A stretch of 64,000 nucleotides of DNA from CALOFP01 sp942492635 (GCA_942492635.1 CALOFP010000002.1:186001-250000), one strand, 5' to 3'. Positions 1 through 9,870 are shown, counted from the first letter of the stretch. The notes: generated by a model from the sequence alone, not told the origin. Made by a program: numbers and translations.

Positions 1-186
1 GGGCCGGTTGCGGCATCGATAATCTTTCTCCTTAAACCTGTTATCGCGACCTTTCTGGCGGTAATATTTCTTGGTGAACAGCTGCACGGACTCTTCTTTC
101 CCGGTATTGTACTGATAGCTGCCGGAAGCGGACTTATTGTCGTTATACGCAGACGGGAAGCAAAAGGACAGGTGAATATTGCATAG
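1..186 (+). CDS. EamA/DMT-family transporter, C-terminal end (partial)
   Basis: The first 61 codons are the tail of a gene that begins before the window. The peptide has two hydrophobic helices joined by the LGEQLHG segment and ends in a basic tail (RRREAKGQ). A proline-containing helix followed by xxLGE and a last helix is the usual end of the second EamA repeat in drug/metabolite exporters of the inner membrane. The substrate cannot be told from this piece. The next gene starts about 50 bases downstream on the same strand, with no clear terminator between. Confidence 0.75.
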   Translation, partial: GPVAASIIFLLKPVIATFLAVIFLGEQLHGLFFPGIVLIAAGSGLIVVIRRREAKGQVNIA

Positions 187-235
187 GACAGTCATTCTCC
201 GTTGAATGAAAAAAAAGAGGAGATCGAATCAATTT

Positions 236-3055
236 ATGAGATTTTTAAAATACATTCTTTTCCTTGTGGTTTTGTGTCCGATAGCTTCTCTTTCCGCTCT
301 TGATCCGGAGAAAAAAGTACATCAGTATCACGTTTCTTCATGGGAGAGCGAAGACGGATTGCCTCAAAATACGGTCTACTCCATCGTACAGTCGAAAGAG
401 GGGTACCTCTGGCTCGGGACAATGGAGGGACTTGTACGTTTTGACGGCAAGAATTTTTCAGTATTCGACCGAAGCAGTCTCAAGGGACTTAAGGAAAACT
501 GGGTATGGAGCCTGATGGAGGATAGGCAGGGGCGTCTCTGGATAGGCACCTACAGCGGCGGACTCTATCTAATGGAGAACGGTAAAATAACCGACCTTGA
601 AGAGTTCAAACCCAGACGTATCAGCGCCCTTTTTGAAGACTCACTCGGGCGAATCTGGATAGGAACCCTGGATGACGGACTGCATCTATACAGGGACGGA
701 TCCTTTTCAAAGGTGAAAACCGGGAAAAGGAATCTTCCAGTTACTGCAGTTGTCGAGTTGAACGCCGGATTTCTTATTTTCGGTACGGAACACGGGCAGC
801 TTTTTTCATACCGAGGGTCTTCCTTTCATCAGTATATTCCTAAGTATGCCTCTGAGCTGGGATCTATTCGCGCCATAGTCAAGGATGGTGGCGACAGACT
901 CTATGTCGGTGGAAACAACGGACTTCTGCTTCTCGAGCGTGAAAAGATGCCTCGATTTCTCACTAATCAGCTGCCGGCCAGAAGGGTCATGACGCTGAAA
1001 CGTGACAGCAGAGGACAGATCTGGATAGGAACATATGGCGGAGGGCTCAGCCGCTATAAAAACGGAAAGATGGAAACCATAGCTATTCCGGATGGATTGA
1101 GGGGTAACATTGTAATTTCTCTTTCCGAAGATAAGGAGGAGAATCTTTGGGTCGGAACCCTCGGAGGAGGCCTTTCAAGAGTAAAGGATGCTCCCTTCTC
1201 AATTATCGGAAAGAGGGACGGCATCAAGGGAGATATCGTACTCGCGCTGTTTGAGGACAGGTCCGGGAAAATCTGGGCGGGTACGGACGGAAGTGCTGTT
1301 TACAGTATCGAAGATGGTCGTGCGACCGCCTTCAATCCTGCAGGATTTCCAAAAAATCCTACACTCTTTTCAGTTGCCGAAGACAACTCGGGTGGGATCT
1401 ATTTTTCTCTGCAGGACAGGGGAATTTTCCGTTTCAGGGATGGAAAGCTCGATCAGGTCGGGCAACCGATTCTAAAAAACCGGACGAACGTTCTTGTAAT
1501 GCACAGAACTCCATCCGGAGATCTTTGGATGGGAACAGTCAACAGAGGTCTATACAGCTTGAAAGTGGGCAGGTACCAACATTTCAGCAAGGAGACGGGG
1601 CTTTCCAGCAATATGATTCTTTCTCTCGCATCCGACAGCAAAGGGGGACTCTGGATCGGTACCCAGGACAGGGGGATAGATCTTCTCTCGAAAGAGGGTG
1701 TCAGGAACTTCGGAAGGAAGGAGGGCCTTTCAGGAGGAGAGATCAGCGCCCTTTACATTGACAAGCAGGATTTCGTATGGGCAGGTACCTTCGGAAGGGG
1801 ACTTAATCTGATAAGGAATGGAAAGGCGACAGTTTTTACAAGGGAAAACGGGCTGTTTGACGACAATATATATGTAATTCTCGAGGATAACAACGAAAAA
1901 CTCTGGATGTCTGGAAATAGGGGTGTCTGGTGGGTCAGAAAATCGGATCTTCTGGAGCTTGCGGACGGAAAAAGGACGCGGGTTCAATCTGTCAATTACG
2001 GGACGCTGCAGGGTTTACGAAATGTTGAGTGTAACGGAGGTTTCCAACCTGCCGGAGTAAAAGCCTCCGACGGAAAACTCTACTTTCCCACGATACGGGG
2101 GGTGGCCGTTGTCGATCCTTCAAAGCTCTACGAGAACTCCATTGCTCCGGTAGTTCATATCGAGAAGGTCAGTGTCGACAGAACCCCCGTTGAGATTGAG
2201 AAGAATATTGAATTTCCGGCAGACATGAAGAGACTTGAGATAACTTTCAGAGGTCTCAGTTTCAGTGACCCTGCCGGTGTACGTTTTCGTTATCGGCTTG
2301 AGGGTTTCGACAGGGATTGGATTGATGCGAGTCACGATCAGCACGCCGTCTACACAAACCTTCCCGCAGGATCCTACACTTTCAGGCTCAAGGCTGCAAA
2401 TGGGGACGGAGTCTGGACAAAAGATGATCTGAAGCTTTCATTTTCAAGAAAAAGACACTTTTATCAGGAGCCGGCCGTTATCGGCATCTTTGTGCTCTCT
2501 GCGATACTTCTTGTTATCATTTTCATTCGAATCGGTACGGGTATGGTAAAGAAAAGAAACAGGGAACTTGAACTGATGATAGCCCAGAAAGCCAGAGACC
2601 TTGCAGATGCCCTAAACGAGGTGCAGGGGCTGAGCGAGGAGTTGGATGTGGTGAATCAGGAACTGAAAGAGAAGTATGAGACTTACAGGATGGATGAGGA
2701 TACCGCTTCGGAACTTATGAAGAGCCTCAAGAAATATATGGAGGAGGAGAAGCCGTACCGGAATCCCGGACTATCTCTCAAGGAGGTTGCCCAGGCGATT
2801 GATCTTTCACCACACTATCTTTCCCAGCTTATCAACTCCTACTTCAATATGAATTTTTACGCCTTCATAAACGGATACAGGATTGAAGAAGCGAAACACC
2901 TGCTTACCGATCCTGAGAGGGATGACGACAACATCATCACCATCGCCTACGACAGCGGGTTTAATGCCAAGACAACCTTCAACTCTGTTTTCAAAAAGTA
3001 TACGGGTCTTACGCCTACTCAGTACAGAAACCGGGAAAAAAGCCGTACTTCCTGA
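236..3055 (+). CDS. Propeller sensor with AraC-type DNA-binding output
   Basis: A one-protein membrane sensor and transcription factor of 939 residues. A signal peptide or anchor (MRFLKYILFLVVLCPIASLS) is followed by about a dozen two-component-regulator propeller blades with LWIGT/LWLGT cores (about 25-650), a Y_Y_Y domain (about 675-735), one membrane helix (about 745-770), a coiled coil (about 775-825) and an AraC-family helix-turn-helix (about 825-938, with LSPHYLSQLIN and FNAKTTFNSVFKKYTG). There is no histidine kinase or receiver, unlike the hybrid two-component systems of Bacteroides that use the same sensor, so the periplasmic signal must reach DNA directly. The start is set at 236 because GAGGAGA lies at 217-223; a longer reading from 206 lacks a ribosome site. 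The two lipoprotein genes downstream are plausible targets. Confidence 0.85.
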   Translation: MRFLKYILFLVVLCPIASLSALDPEKKVHQYHVSSWESEDGLPQNTVYSIVQSKEGYLWLGTMEGLVRFDGKNFSVFDRSSLKGLKENWVWSLMEDRQGRLWIGTYSGGLYLMENGKITDLEEFKPRRISALFEDSLGRIWIGTLDDGLHLYRDGSFSKVKTGKRNLPVTAVVELNAGFLIFGTEHGQLFSYRGSSFHQYIPKYASELGSIRAIVKDGGDRLYVGGNNGLLLLEREKMPRFLTNQLPARRVMTLKRDSRGQIWIGTYGGGLSRYKNGKMETIAIPDGLRGNIVISLSEDKEENLWVGTLGGGLSRVKDAPFSIIGKRDGIKGDIVLALFEDRSGKIWAGTDGSAVYSIEDGRATAFNPAGFPKNPTLFSVAEDNSGGIYFSLQDRGIFRFRDGKLDQVGQPILKNRTNVLVMHRTPSGDLWMGTVNRGLYSLKVGRYQHFSKETGLSSNMILSLASDSKGGLWIGTQDRGIDLLSKEGVRNFGRKEGLSGGEISALYIDKQDFVWAGTFGRGLNLIRNGKATVFTRENGLFDDNIYVILEDNNEKLWMSGNRGVWWVRKSDLLELADGKRTRVQSVNYGTLQGLRNVECNGGFQPAGVKASDGKLYFPTIRGVAVVDPSKLYENSIAPVVHIEKVSVDRTPVEIEKNIEFPADMKRLEITFRGLSFSDPAGVRFRYRLEGFDRDWIDASHDQHAVYTNLPAGSYTFRLKAANGDGVWTKDDLKLSFSRKRHFYQEPAVIGIFVLSAILLVIIFIRIGTGMVKKRNRELELMIAQKARDLADALNEVQGLSEELDVVNQELKEKYETYRMDEDTASELMKSLKKYMEEEKPYRNPGLSLKEVAQAIDLSPHYLSQLINSYFNMNFYAFINGYRIEEAKHLLTDPERDDDNIITIAYDSGFNAKTTFNSVFKKYTGLTPTQYRNREKSRTS

Positions 3056-3217
3056 TTTTTCATACTCGTACGCTGATTTTTTTCATTGAAGATGATTGTT
3101 TTAAAATGAGCCAGAAAACAGGTGGTTAAGTTTTTTTGCGGTTCATTTTGATCTATCTGTACTCTCTTTTTTTCAAAAAAGGTCTGTTTTGATCTAGCTC
3201 AACGAAAAAGATGTCTC

Positions 3218-3237
3218 CTTGAGTAAACTTCCTCAAG
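3218..3237. promoter_or_regulatory. Inverted repeat in lipoprotein leader
   Basis: CTTGAG and CTCAAG are separated by eight bases, about 40 bases upstream of the lipoprotein start, inside the 220-base gap 3056-3275. The bases around it also read as a rough direct repeat (GAGTAAACTT, CAAGTAACTT). It could be an operator or a short leader hairpin. No convincing sigma-70 promoter was seen in this gap. Confidence 0.3.
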
Positions 3238-3275
3238 TAACTTGGCTAGAACAACAGCTCAAAAGGAGTGTCAGA

Positions 3276-6266
3276 ATGAAAAAACGTTTTCTTTTCGCTG
3301 TTCTTTTCCTTATGTTCGCGGCGGTAGCCTGCAGCGACAGCAGTTCGGATAAGGACACAACCAAGAATGTGGACGAGGACAATGTAACGGATGTCGACAC
3401 CACAGTTGACGAAGAACCTGTTGATGAGGATTCAGATGAGGACATTGTAGATCCAAACAGCGAGTGTACAGCAGTTTCCCTTGGTGAAATGCAGATTGCT
3501 CAGGGTAAGGCAAATCAGCTCGGATCGGGGTTCAACGAACCTATAGGTGATCCGGAGAAAGATCAGGATATTTTTCTCCTTGAGTTCTACGGACCTCAGA
3601 AAATAAACGTTACCTACGAGCTCGGTAAGGGTGAAAATGCGAGTTATGACACCTGTACACAGTGTGCCCAGGTTATTACAGACATCTCAGAGCTGGATTA
3701 CGGTGCCCGTTACTTTGTTACTTCGGGTACGGTTTCCATCACAAACATAGAGGGATCACCCGACGGTCGTATTCTCGACGGTTCAAAGGGAGCATTTTCA
3801 AAGTTGAGACTTGATGAGGTTGAGTACCCTGTTGATGATCAGGGGCAGCGACACATGAAGTTCAAGGAGAACGGAGCTTGTCTTGTTATCGAAGCCGGTT
3901 CATGGACAACTCTTTCAGGAACTCCGGATTGTTCAGGAAAGATCTGCGGCGACGACGGATTCGGTGGTGTATGCGGAACTTGTGAAGGCGATCTTGTTTG
4001 TAACAGCGAAGGTACGGCATGTGTTGAGTGTAAACCGAGCTGTGACGGCAGAACATGTGGCGACGATGGATGTGGCGGAACATGCGGAAGCTGCGATTTC
4101 GGTAACTCCTGTTCTCCGGAAGGTACATGCAACGCCTGTGCGGAAATTGAGCTTGGTGAAATGTCAGGTGAATATTCAAGCTATGCAGCTCCTATCACCA
4201 CAAACATCGGCGGAAACGACGGTGATGACAGCTTCATGATGCAGTTCTGGAGAGCAAAATACAACGATCTCGAGTATCCTGTTACAGTTGATCTCGGATC
4301 GGACAGCAACAGACAGTACAATACAGCTACAGAAGCACTCTTCATCATGGAAGATATCAATGAAGAGACAAAGACAGGCAAGATGTACTTCCAGAGCGCT
4401 GGAACACTTGTTATAGACAAGGCTGTTCCGACAGACGGAGGTTACTTCACAGGTGAGTCTATCGGTCATATCAGGAAGGTTCAACTTGATGAAGCCAGAG
4501 TTTTCATGAAGAGCGGAGAATACTTCACAGAATATAAAAACACCGGTGCCTGCTACGTCATAGATAATAAGGATTGGGACACCGTATGCTATCCTCAGTG
4601 CACGAATCCTGACGGATCCACAAAGGTTTGCGGAAGCGACGGCTGCGGCGGAATCTGCGGCACAGCTTGCGGAGTAGGCAAGGTTTGTAACGAAGAGCAG
4701 TCGGCCTGTATCGATCGTCAGTGTGAAGTTGTCTCTGTTGAAGAGATCAGACATCATGATGGATACACCCAGTTCGAAATGTACTACGCAGACCTTACAG
4801 ATGATTTCGATAAGAAAACTTCGACAGACAAGGAAGTTGAAGACAACAAGGATAATCTGGAGTTCGAGAGAGTCTACCGTGATCGTATGAGAATCGAGTT
4901 CAAGAATAAGGTCGATGAAAAATTTATGGCAAAAGTCGGTACCTATGATCTCGGAAGTGAGGAGAACCTCAGCGGCGAAACATGTAAGGCTTGTATTTCT
5001 ATTAACTTAGACCCAATGGGCGGAAGAAGGTTCTTCCAGGAGGCGGGAACTCTGGTGATTGATGAGGTAACAGATTTCGGAAAGAGCCGTGGACACATGG
5101 AGAACGTGAGATTTGTTGAAGCTAAGTTCAAACCGACCGGAGTTACTACCGACAAGGTTACAAATGTACCCGGAGGACAGTGTTTCGTAGTGAAACGTTT
5201 CGACTGGAACACCATCTGTACTCCTCAATGCGACGGAAAGGTTTGTGGAGACGACGGATGCGGCGGAACCTGCGGAGAGTGCGGTTTCAACCAGGAGTGC
5301 AGCGACGACCAGACACAGTGTGTAGCTTCATCCTGTACACCGGTGACTCTTGACCAGATAGCAGGAAAGAACTTCTACGGACAGGTTTCATATGATGCGA
5401 CTTACAGCCCGAATACTGGAGATGCGGCAAAGGCCGATGCTTTTAAAATGACATTCGCCAACGCAAAGGAGTGGGGACGTTTCGACCTTTCAGCTGAGCC
5501 GGAAGACGGATGCGTTCACTGTCTCAATATAGAAGAGGACGACAGCTCGAAAATGTACAAGGCTGTTTCCGGATCTCTCAAGATTGACAAGGTTGATTTC
5601 GATGTTTACGGAATGATCGCAGAGAAATCTGCAGGAAAGATGGAAAATGTTGTTTTCGCCGAACTTGATTCGGATTCGAACGTTGTCGACGGTGGAAAGT
5701 GTCTTGCGGTCAAAGAGGCGGCATGGGATACAATGTGCGTTCCTCAGTGTGACGGAAAGGTTTGCGGAGACGACGGATGCGGAGGAACTTGCGGAGACGG
5801 TTGCGGTGTGGATCAGTACTGCAACGCTGAGCAGACATCATGTGTTGACTACAGCTGTCAGCAGATAACTGTAAAATCGATTGCCCATGATAGTTTCAGC
5901 AACTACACGATGGTGATTGACGATGTTGACGGCGAGGGAGCAGATTCACTCTCCATGACACTTTCAAATGTTGCCGCAGGTATCACATACAGCCTCAACT
6001 CTTCGATAAATAAGCCGAGTTCACACGATCAGTACATCACTCTTAATGTGAACGATCTTGCATACAGCTGCTACCCGCAGAAGGGGTTGGTTTCAATCGA
6101 GAAAGTTGGAGCAGGTGACGGTGAAACCAAGGGATCTTTCAAGAACGTAAGGCTCATAGAGTATGGCATCGTCGGTTGGGAAGGATTCAACCCCATCCAG
6201 GGTGTTGTTGTCGGAGGTAAATGCTTCGAGCTTACCGACGGATCCTGGGATAATATGCCCAAATAA
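3276..6266 (+). CDS. Giant Cys-rich repeat lipoprotein, copy 1
   Basis: A secreted lipoprotein of 996 residues. The start at 3276 follows AAAAGGAG and gives a lipoprotein signal ending AAVAC, with the lipid Cys at residue 19 and Ser at +2, which predicts the outer membrane. A short Asp/Glu/Thr linker follows (about 20-60). The rest alternates five domains of about 110-170 residues with five cysteine motifs of the form CDGKVCGDDGCGGTCG, at about residues 219, 256, 442, 652 and 825. Each domain starts with a Cys and a line such as CTPVTLDQIA and ends with a Cys followed by a Trp-Asp step (for example CFVVKRFDWNTIC). The Cys motif is recurrent in Myxococcota-type lipoproteins; its function is not known to me. 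A likely surface role is inference. A near-duplicate gene follows. Confidence 0.8.
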   Translation: MKKRFLFAVLFLMFAAVACSDSSSDKDTTKNVDEDNVTDVDTTVDEEPVDEDSDEDIVDPNSECTAVSLGEMQIAQGKANQLGSGFNEPIGDPEKDQDIFLLEFYGPQKINVTYELGKGENASYDTCTQCAQVITDISELDYGARYFVTSGTVSITNIEGSPDGRILDGSKGAFSKLRLDEVEYPVDDQGQRHMKFKENGACLVIEAGSWTTLSGTPDCSGKICGDDGFGGVCGTCEGDLVCNSEGTACVECKPSCDGRTCGDDGCGGTCGSCDFGNSCSPEGTCNACAEIELGEMSGEYSSYAAPITTNIGGNDGDDSFMMQFWRAKYNDLEYPVTVDLGSDSNRQYNTATEALFIMEDINEETKTGKMYFQSAGTLVIDKAVPTDGGYFTGESIGHIRKVQLDEARVFMKSGEYFTEYKNTGACYVIDNKDWDTVCYPQCTNPDGSTKVCGSDGCGGICGTACGVGKVCNEEQSACIDRQCEVVSVEEIRHHDGYTQFEMYYADLTDDFDKKTSTDKEVEDNKDNLEFERVYRDRMRIEFKNKVDEKFMAKVGTYDLGSEENLSGETCKACISINLDPMGGRRFFQEAGTLVIDEVTDFGKSRGHMENVRFVEAKFKPTGVTTDKVTNVPGGQCFVVKRFDWNTICTPQCDGKVCGDDGCGGTCGECGFNQECSDDQTQCVASSCTPVTLDQIAGKNFYGQVSYDATYSPNTGDAAKADAFKMTFANAKEWGRFDLSAEPEDGCVHCLNIEEDDSSKMYKAVSGSLKIDKVDFDVYGMIAEKSAGKMENVVFAELDSDSNVVDGGKCLAVKEAAWDTMCVPQCDGKVCGDDGCGGTCGDGCGVDQYCNAEQTSCVDYSCQQITVKSIAHDSFSNYTMVIDDVDGEGADSLSMTLSNVAAGITYSLNSSINKPSSHDQYITLNVNDLAYSCYPQKGLVSIEKVGAGDGETKGSFKNVRLIEYGIVGWEGFNPIQGVVVGGKCFELTDGSWDNMPK
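4711..4941 (+). repeat. Direct repeat B, copy 1
   Basis: Matches 8312-8542 at an offset of 3601 bases with few substitutions, within the third domain of the lipoproteins. Sequence on either side is much more diverged. A third short patch of the same kind pairs 5190-5270 with 8791-8871. Confidence 0.8.
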
Positions 6267-6330
6267 TCGACATCAAACAGCGTTAAAGCTTATCGAAAAT
6301 GCCCGGCATCTGCCGGGCATTTTTAATTTC
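5405..6330 (+). repeat. Direct repeat A, copy 1
   Basis: This block matches 9009-9934 at a constant offset of 3604 bases with only a handful of substitutions. It covers the last third of lipoprotein 1, its stop codon and its terminator. Confidence 0.9.
6296..6325 (+). terminator. Rho-independent terminator of lipoprotein 1
   Basis: AATGCCCGGCA-TC-TGCCGGGCATT followed by a T run forms a strong GC-rich hairpin 30 bases after the stop codon. The same sequence recurs at 9900-9929. Confidence 0.9.
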
Positions 6331-6600
6331 AAGTAGAACAGGATAGCTGTTTCCATCCGGATGATCAGAAATTAATAGAAATTACTTTCTTTGAAAGTTC
6401 GATTCCGTAAAATTCTAGCGCTTTGTAAGTTTTGACAGGCGGATAATTTCCGATTTTTCGCCTGAAAGGACGACTTTTTATCTGAGGGGGTTGTAAATTT
6501 CATGATTGTTAACCCTGATGTGACCATTTAGAAGTCTGGTTGCAGGATGTTCGCTTAATGGTTGTAGTCATGAATTTGTAAAGGGAAGAAGGGGGAGTTT
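6331..6600 (+). promoter_or_regulatory. Gap upstream of lipoprotein 2
   Basis: No gene is seen here. TTGACA at 6432-6437 is a possible -35 box but has no good -10 partner. An imperfect inverted repeat has arms at about 6493-6514 and 6559-6581 (AATTTCATGATTG...AACC against GGTTGTAGTCATGAATTTG), just upstream of the ribosome site GGGGGAG at 6590-6597. It may fold in the leader or bind a regulator. Confidence 0.3.
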
Positions 6601-9600
6601 TTGAAAAGGTGTGCTGTTTTACTGTTATCGGCTTTTGTTTTTTTAGGGTGTGAAAATTCCATTGAACGTAAGTTCGGAGATGATGACTTTTTGTTTGCAG
6701 ATGACGCTGAACAGGGTGATTTCGATTCTTGGGATATTCCGTTGGATGGGGATGAGTCTGATGAAAGTCAGAACACCTATGATCGTGATGAAGATGGGTC
6801 ACAAAATGAAGATGAGTCAGTTGATGAATCTGATAACAATCAGGATATTGATTCACCGGATATGGCGCCCGATAGCGACGTGATCTGGAACGAAGACGAT
6901 TCTGATGAAAATCAGCATGAATTGGAATCGGATGGTGATCAGTTACCGAACAATGGTGATTCGGATTGGGAATCAGATTTTGATGCGAACGATGAATATC
7001 TCATAGATGAAGACAATGCCGAACCTGATTTGGATGATGAAGAATTTGATGACTCTGATTCCGCCGGGGAGTGTACCGTCATTTCTTTCTCTTCATTAGT
7101 GATGCATCAACAGAACAGCAACCAGCTGGAAGCTCAGTTAGAGTTGAATATCGAAGGTGATGCTGTCGATAATTTTATTCTTGAGTTTGTCGGACATCAG
7201 AAAATTAATGAGTCCTACAAGCTTGGGGTAGGAGACAATGAAACCTGTGAAACATGCTCCCAGTGTGTTCAAGTCATCGCCGATACAAGAGAGCTTGAAC
7301 ACAGTGTCCGCTACTTTGGGACAGAGGGTACTGTTACGATAACGAATATCGAAAATTCTACAGATGGGCGTATCGTCTCGGGATCAAAGGGTTTCTACTC
7401 AAAAATCAGGCTGGATGAAGTTGAGTTTTCTACAGGTGATACCGGAAAAAAGCATATGGAGATTAAGGAGAACGGCTCTTGCCTTATTGTTGAGCCCGGC
7501 TCATGGGATACTCTTTCCGGGACTCCCGATTGTACAGGAAAGGTTTGCGGAGATGACGGATACGGTGGAAGTTGTGGATCCTGTGGTGAAGATAAGCGGT
7601 GCAGTGATGCTGGAAAACAGTGTCTTTTCATGACCCCCCAATGTGACGGTAAAGAGTGCGGGGACGATAGTGCAGGCGGTAGCTGCGGCACATGCGAGTT
7701 CGGGTCATCCTGCTCACCTGAGGGAACCTGTCTTGATTGTACTGAAATTGAAATTGGTGAAATGTCAGGGGAATTTTCAAGTTATTCCGCACCACTCCTC
7801 TCAAATATCGGAGTTGTTGACGGAGATGACAGCTTCGTCATGCAGTTCTGGCGAGAAAAGTATGGGTACCTCGACTATCCTCTGACTGTAGATCTCGGAT
7901 CTGAAAGCAACAGGCAGTACAATACGGCCACAGAAGCACTCTTCATTATGGAAGATATCAATGAAGAGGCAAAAACAGGAAAGATGTATTTTCAGAGTGC
8001 AGGTACACTTGTTGTTGATAAAGCCGTTCCGAGAGACTATGGATACTTTACGGGACAGTCAGCGGGATATATCCGAAATGTTCAGTTTGATGAGGCCCGA
8101 GTATTCATGAAAAGTGGAGAGTATCTCTCGGAATACATGAACACGGGAGTCTGCTATGTTGTCAGGAATAAGGATTGGGACACCATCTGTTATCCGAAAT
8201 GTACGAACACCGACGGATCTACTAAGGTTTGCGGAGATGATGGGTGCGGTGGAACCTGCGGCTCAGCGTGCGGTGTAGGTAAAGTTTGTAATGACGAGCA
8301 GTCAGCTTGTATCGATCGTCAGTGTGAAGTTGTCTCTGTTGAAGAGATCAGACATCACGATGGGTACACCCAGTTCGAAATGTACTACGCAGACCTTACA
8401 GATGATTTCGATAAGAAAACTTCGACAGACAAGGAAGTTGAAGACAACAATGATAATCTGGAGTTCGAGAGAGTATACCGTGATCGTATGAGAATCGAGT
8501 TCAAGAATAAGATCGGCGAAAAATTTATGGCAAAAGCCGGTACCTATGATCTTGGAACTTATGAAAATCAAAATGGAGAAACATGTAAAACCTGTGTTTC
8601 AATTGAATTGGATCCAATGAGCGGCAGAAGATTTTTTCAGGAGACAGGTAAACTTGTGGTAGAAGAGTCGACAGAGTTTGGAAAAAGCCGTGGATATATG
8701 GAAAATGTACGGTTTGTAGAAGCAAAATTCGAACCCTCTGGAATTTCGACAAATGAGATTACAGTTGTACCTGGAGGAGATTGTTTTTTAGTGAAACGTT
8801 TCGACTGGAACACCATCTGTACTCCTCAGTGCGACGGAAAGGTTTGCGGAGACGACGGATGCGGCGGAAACTGCAGAGACGGTTGCGGTTTCAACCAGGA
8901 ATGCAGGGATGATCAGACAAAGTGTGTGGCTTCCTCCTGTACACCTGTAACTCTTGAACAGATAGCAGTTAATGGTGGATGGGGACCTGTTTCATATCAT
9001 GCGACCTACAGCCCGAATACTGGAGATGCGGCAAAGGCCGATGCTTTTAAAATGACATTCGCCAACGCAAAGGAGTGGGGACGTTTCGACCTTTCAGCTG
9101 AGCCGGAAGACGGATGCGTTCACTGTCTCAATATAGAAGAGGACGACAGCTCGAAAATGTACAAGGCTGTTTCCGGATCTCTCAAGATTGACAAGGTTGA
9201 TTTCGATGTTTACGGAATGATCGCAGAGAAATCTGCAGGAAAGATGGAAAATGTTGTTTTCGCCGAACTTGATTCGGATTCGAACGTTGTCGACGGTGGA
9301 AAGTGTCTTGCGGTCAAAGAGGCGGCATGGGATACAATGTGCGTTCCTCAGTGTGACGGAAAGGTTTGCAGAGACGATGGATGCGGAGGAACTTGCGGAG
9401 ACGGTTGCGGTGTGGATCAGTACTGCAACGCTGAGCAGACATCATGTGTTGACTACAGCTGTCAGCAGATAACTGTAAAATCGATTGCCCATGATAGTTT
9501 CAGCAACTACACGATGGTGATTGACGATGTTGACGGCGAGGGAGCAGATTCACTCTCCATGACACTTTCAAATGTTGCCGCAGGTATCACATACAGCCTC

Positions 9601-9870
9601 AACTCTTCGATAAATAAGCCGAGTTCACACGATCAGTACATCACTCTTAATGTGAACGATCTTGCATACAGCTGCTACCCGCAGAAGGGGTTGGTTTCAA
9701 TCGAGAAAGTTGGAGCAGGTGACGGTGAAACAAAGGGATCTTTCAAGAACGTAAGGCTCATAGAGTACGGCATCGTCGGTTGGGAAGGATTCAACCCCAT
9801 CCAGGGAATTGTTGTCGGCGGCAAGTGCTTCGAGCTTACCGACGGATCATGGGATAATATGCCCAACTAA
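6601..9870 (+). CDS. Giant Cys-rich repeat lipoprotein, copy 2
   Basis: A tandem paralogue of the previous gene, 1089 residues. It starts with TTG after GGGGGAG and has a clear lipobox (FLGC, Cys17). Its acidic linker is much longer (about 20-160, very rich in Asp and Glu, with repeats such as DESDE and DSDSD-like runs) and unlike that of copy 1. The five domains and five Cys motifs (about residues 311, 348, 533, 743, 917) follow the same order. Some motifs are altered: CGDDSAGGSCG in the second and CRDDGCGG in the fifth. DNA identity with copy 1 is patchy: the last 925 bases including the terminator are almost identical, while the first third is clearly diverged. Recent gene conversion or partial reduplication explains this best. 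Confidence 0.8.
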   Translation: MKRCAVLLLSAFVFLGCENSIERKFGDDDFLFADDAEQGDFDSWDIPLDGDESDESQNTYDRDEDGSQNEDESVDESDNNQDIDSPDMAPDSDVIWNEDDSDENQHELESDGDQLPNNGDSDWESDFDANDEYLIDEDNAEPDLDDEEFDDSDSAGECTVISFSSLVMHQQNSNQLEAQLELNIEGDAVDNFILEFVGHQKINESYKLGVGDNETCETCSQCVQVIADTRELEHSVRYFGTEGTVTITNIENSTDGRIVSGSKGFYSKIRLDEVEFSTGDTGKKHMEIKENGSCLIVEPGSWDTLSGTPDCTGKVCGDDGYGGSCGSCGEDKRCSDAGKQCLFMTPQCDGKECGDDSAGGSCGTCEFGSSCSPEGTCLDCTEIEIGEMSGEFSSYSAPLLSNIGVVDGDDSFVMQFWREKYGYLDYPLTVDLGSESNRQYNTATEALFIMEDINEEAKTGKMYFQSAGTLVVDKAVPRDYGYFTGQSAGYIRNVQFDEARVFMKSGEYLSEYMNTGVCYVVRNKDWDTICYPKCTNTDGSTKVCGDDGCGGTCGSACGVGKVCNDEQSACIDRQCEVVSVEEIRHHDGYTQFEMYYADLTDDFDKKTSTDKEVEDNNDNLEFERVYRDRMRIEFKNKIGEKFMAKAGTYDLGTYENQNGETCKTCVSIELDPMSGRRFFQETGKLVVEESTEFGKSRGYMENVRFVEAKFEPSGISTNEITVVPGGDCFLVKRFDWNTICTPQCDGKVCGDDGCGGNCRDGCGFNQECRDDQTKCVASSCTPVTLEQIAVNGGWGPVSYHATYSPNTGDAAKADAFKMTFANAKEWGRFDLSAEPEDGCVHCLNIEEDDSSKMYKAVSGSLKIDKVDFDVYGMIAEKSAGKMENVVFAELDSDSNVVDGGKCLAVKEAAWDTMCVPQCDGKVCRDDGCGGTCGDGCGVDQYCNAEQTSCVDYSCQQITVKSIAHDSFSNYTMVIDDVDGEGADSLSMTLSNVAAGITYSLNSSINKPSSHDQYITLNVNDLAYSCYPQKGLVSIEKVGAGDGETKGSFKNVRLIEYGIVGWEGFNPIQGIVVGGKCFELTDGSWDNMPN
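8312..8542 (+). repeat. Direct repeat B, copy 2
   Basis: Second copy of the patch at 4711-4941. The offset differs by three bases from that of repeat A, so a one-codon indel separates the two patches. Confidence 0.8.

Noticed and set aside
4176..4757. A 193-codon minus-strand frame inside lipoprotein 1
   Set aside because: Opposite a real repeat protein; similar shadow frames recur where the coding repeats recur.
3900..9460. Regularly spaced short repeats that might suggest a CRISPR array
   Set aside because: They are the coding Gly/Cys modules, spaced hundreds of bases apart and in frame.
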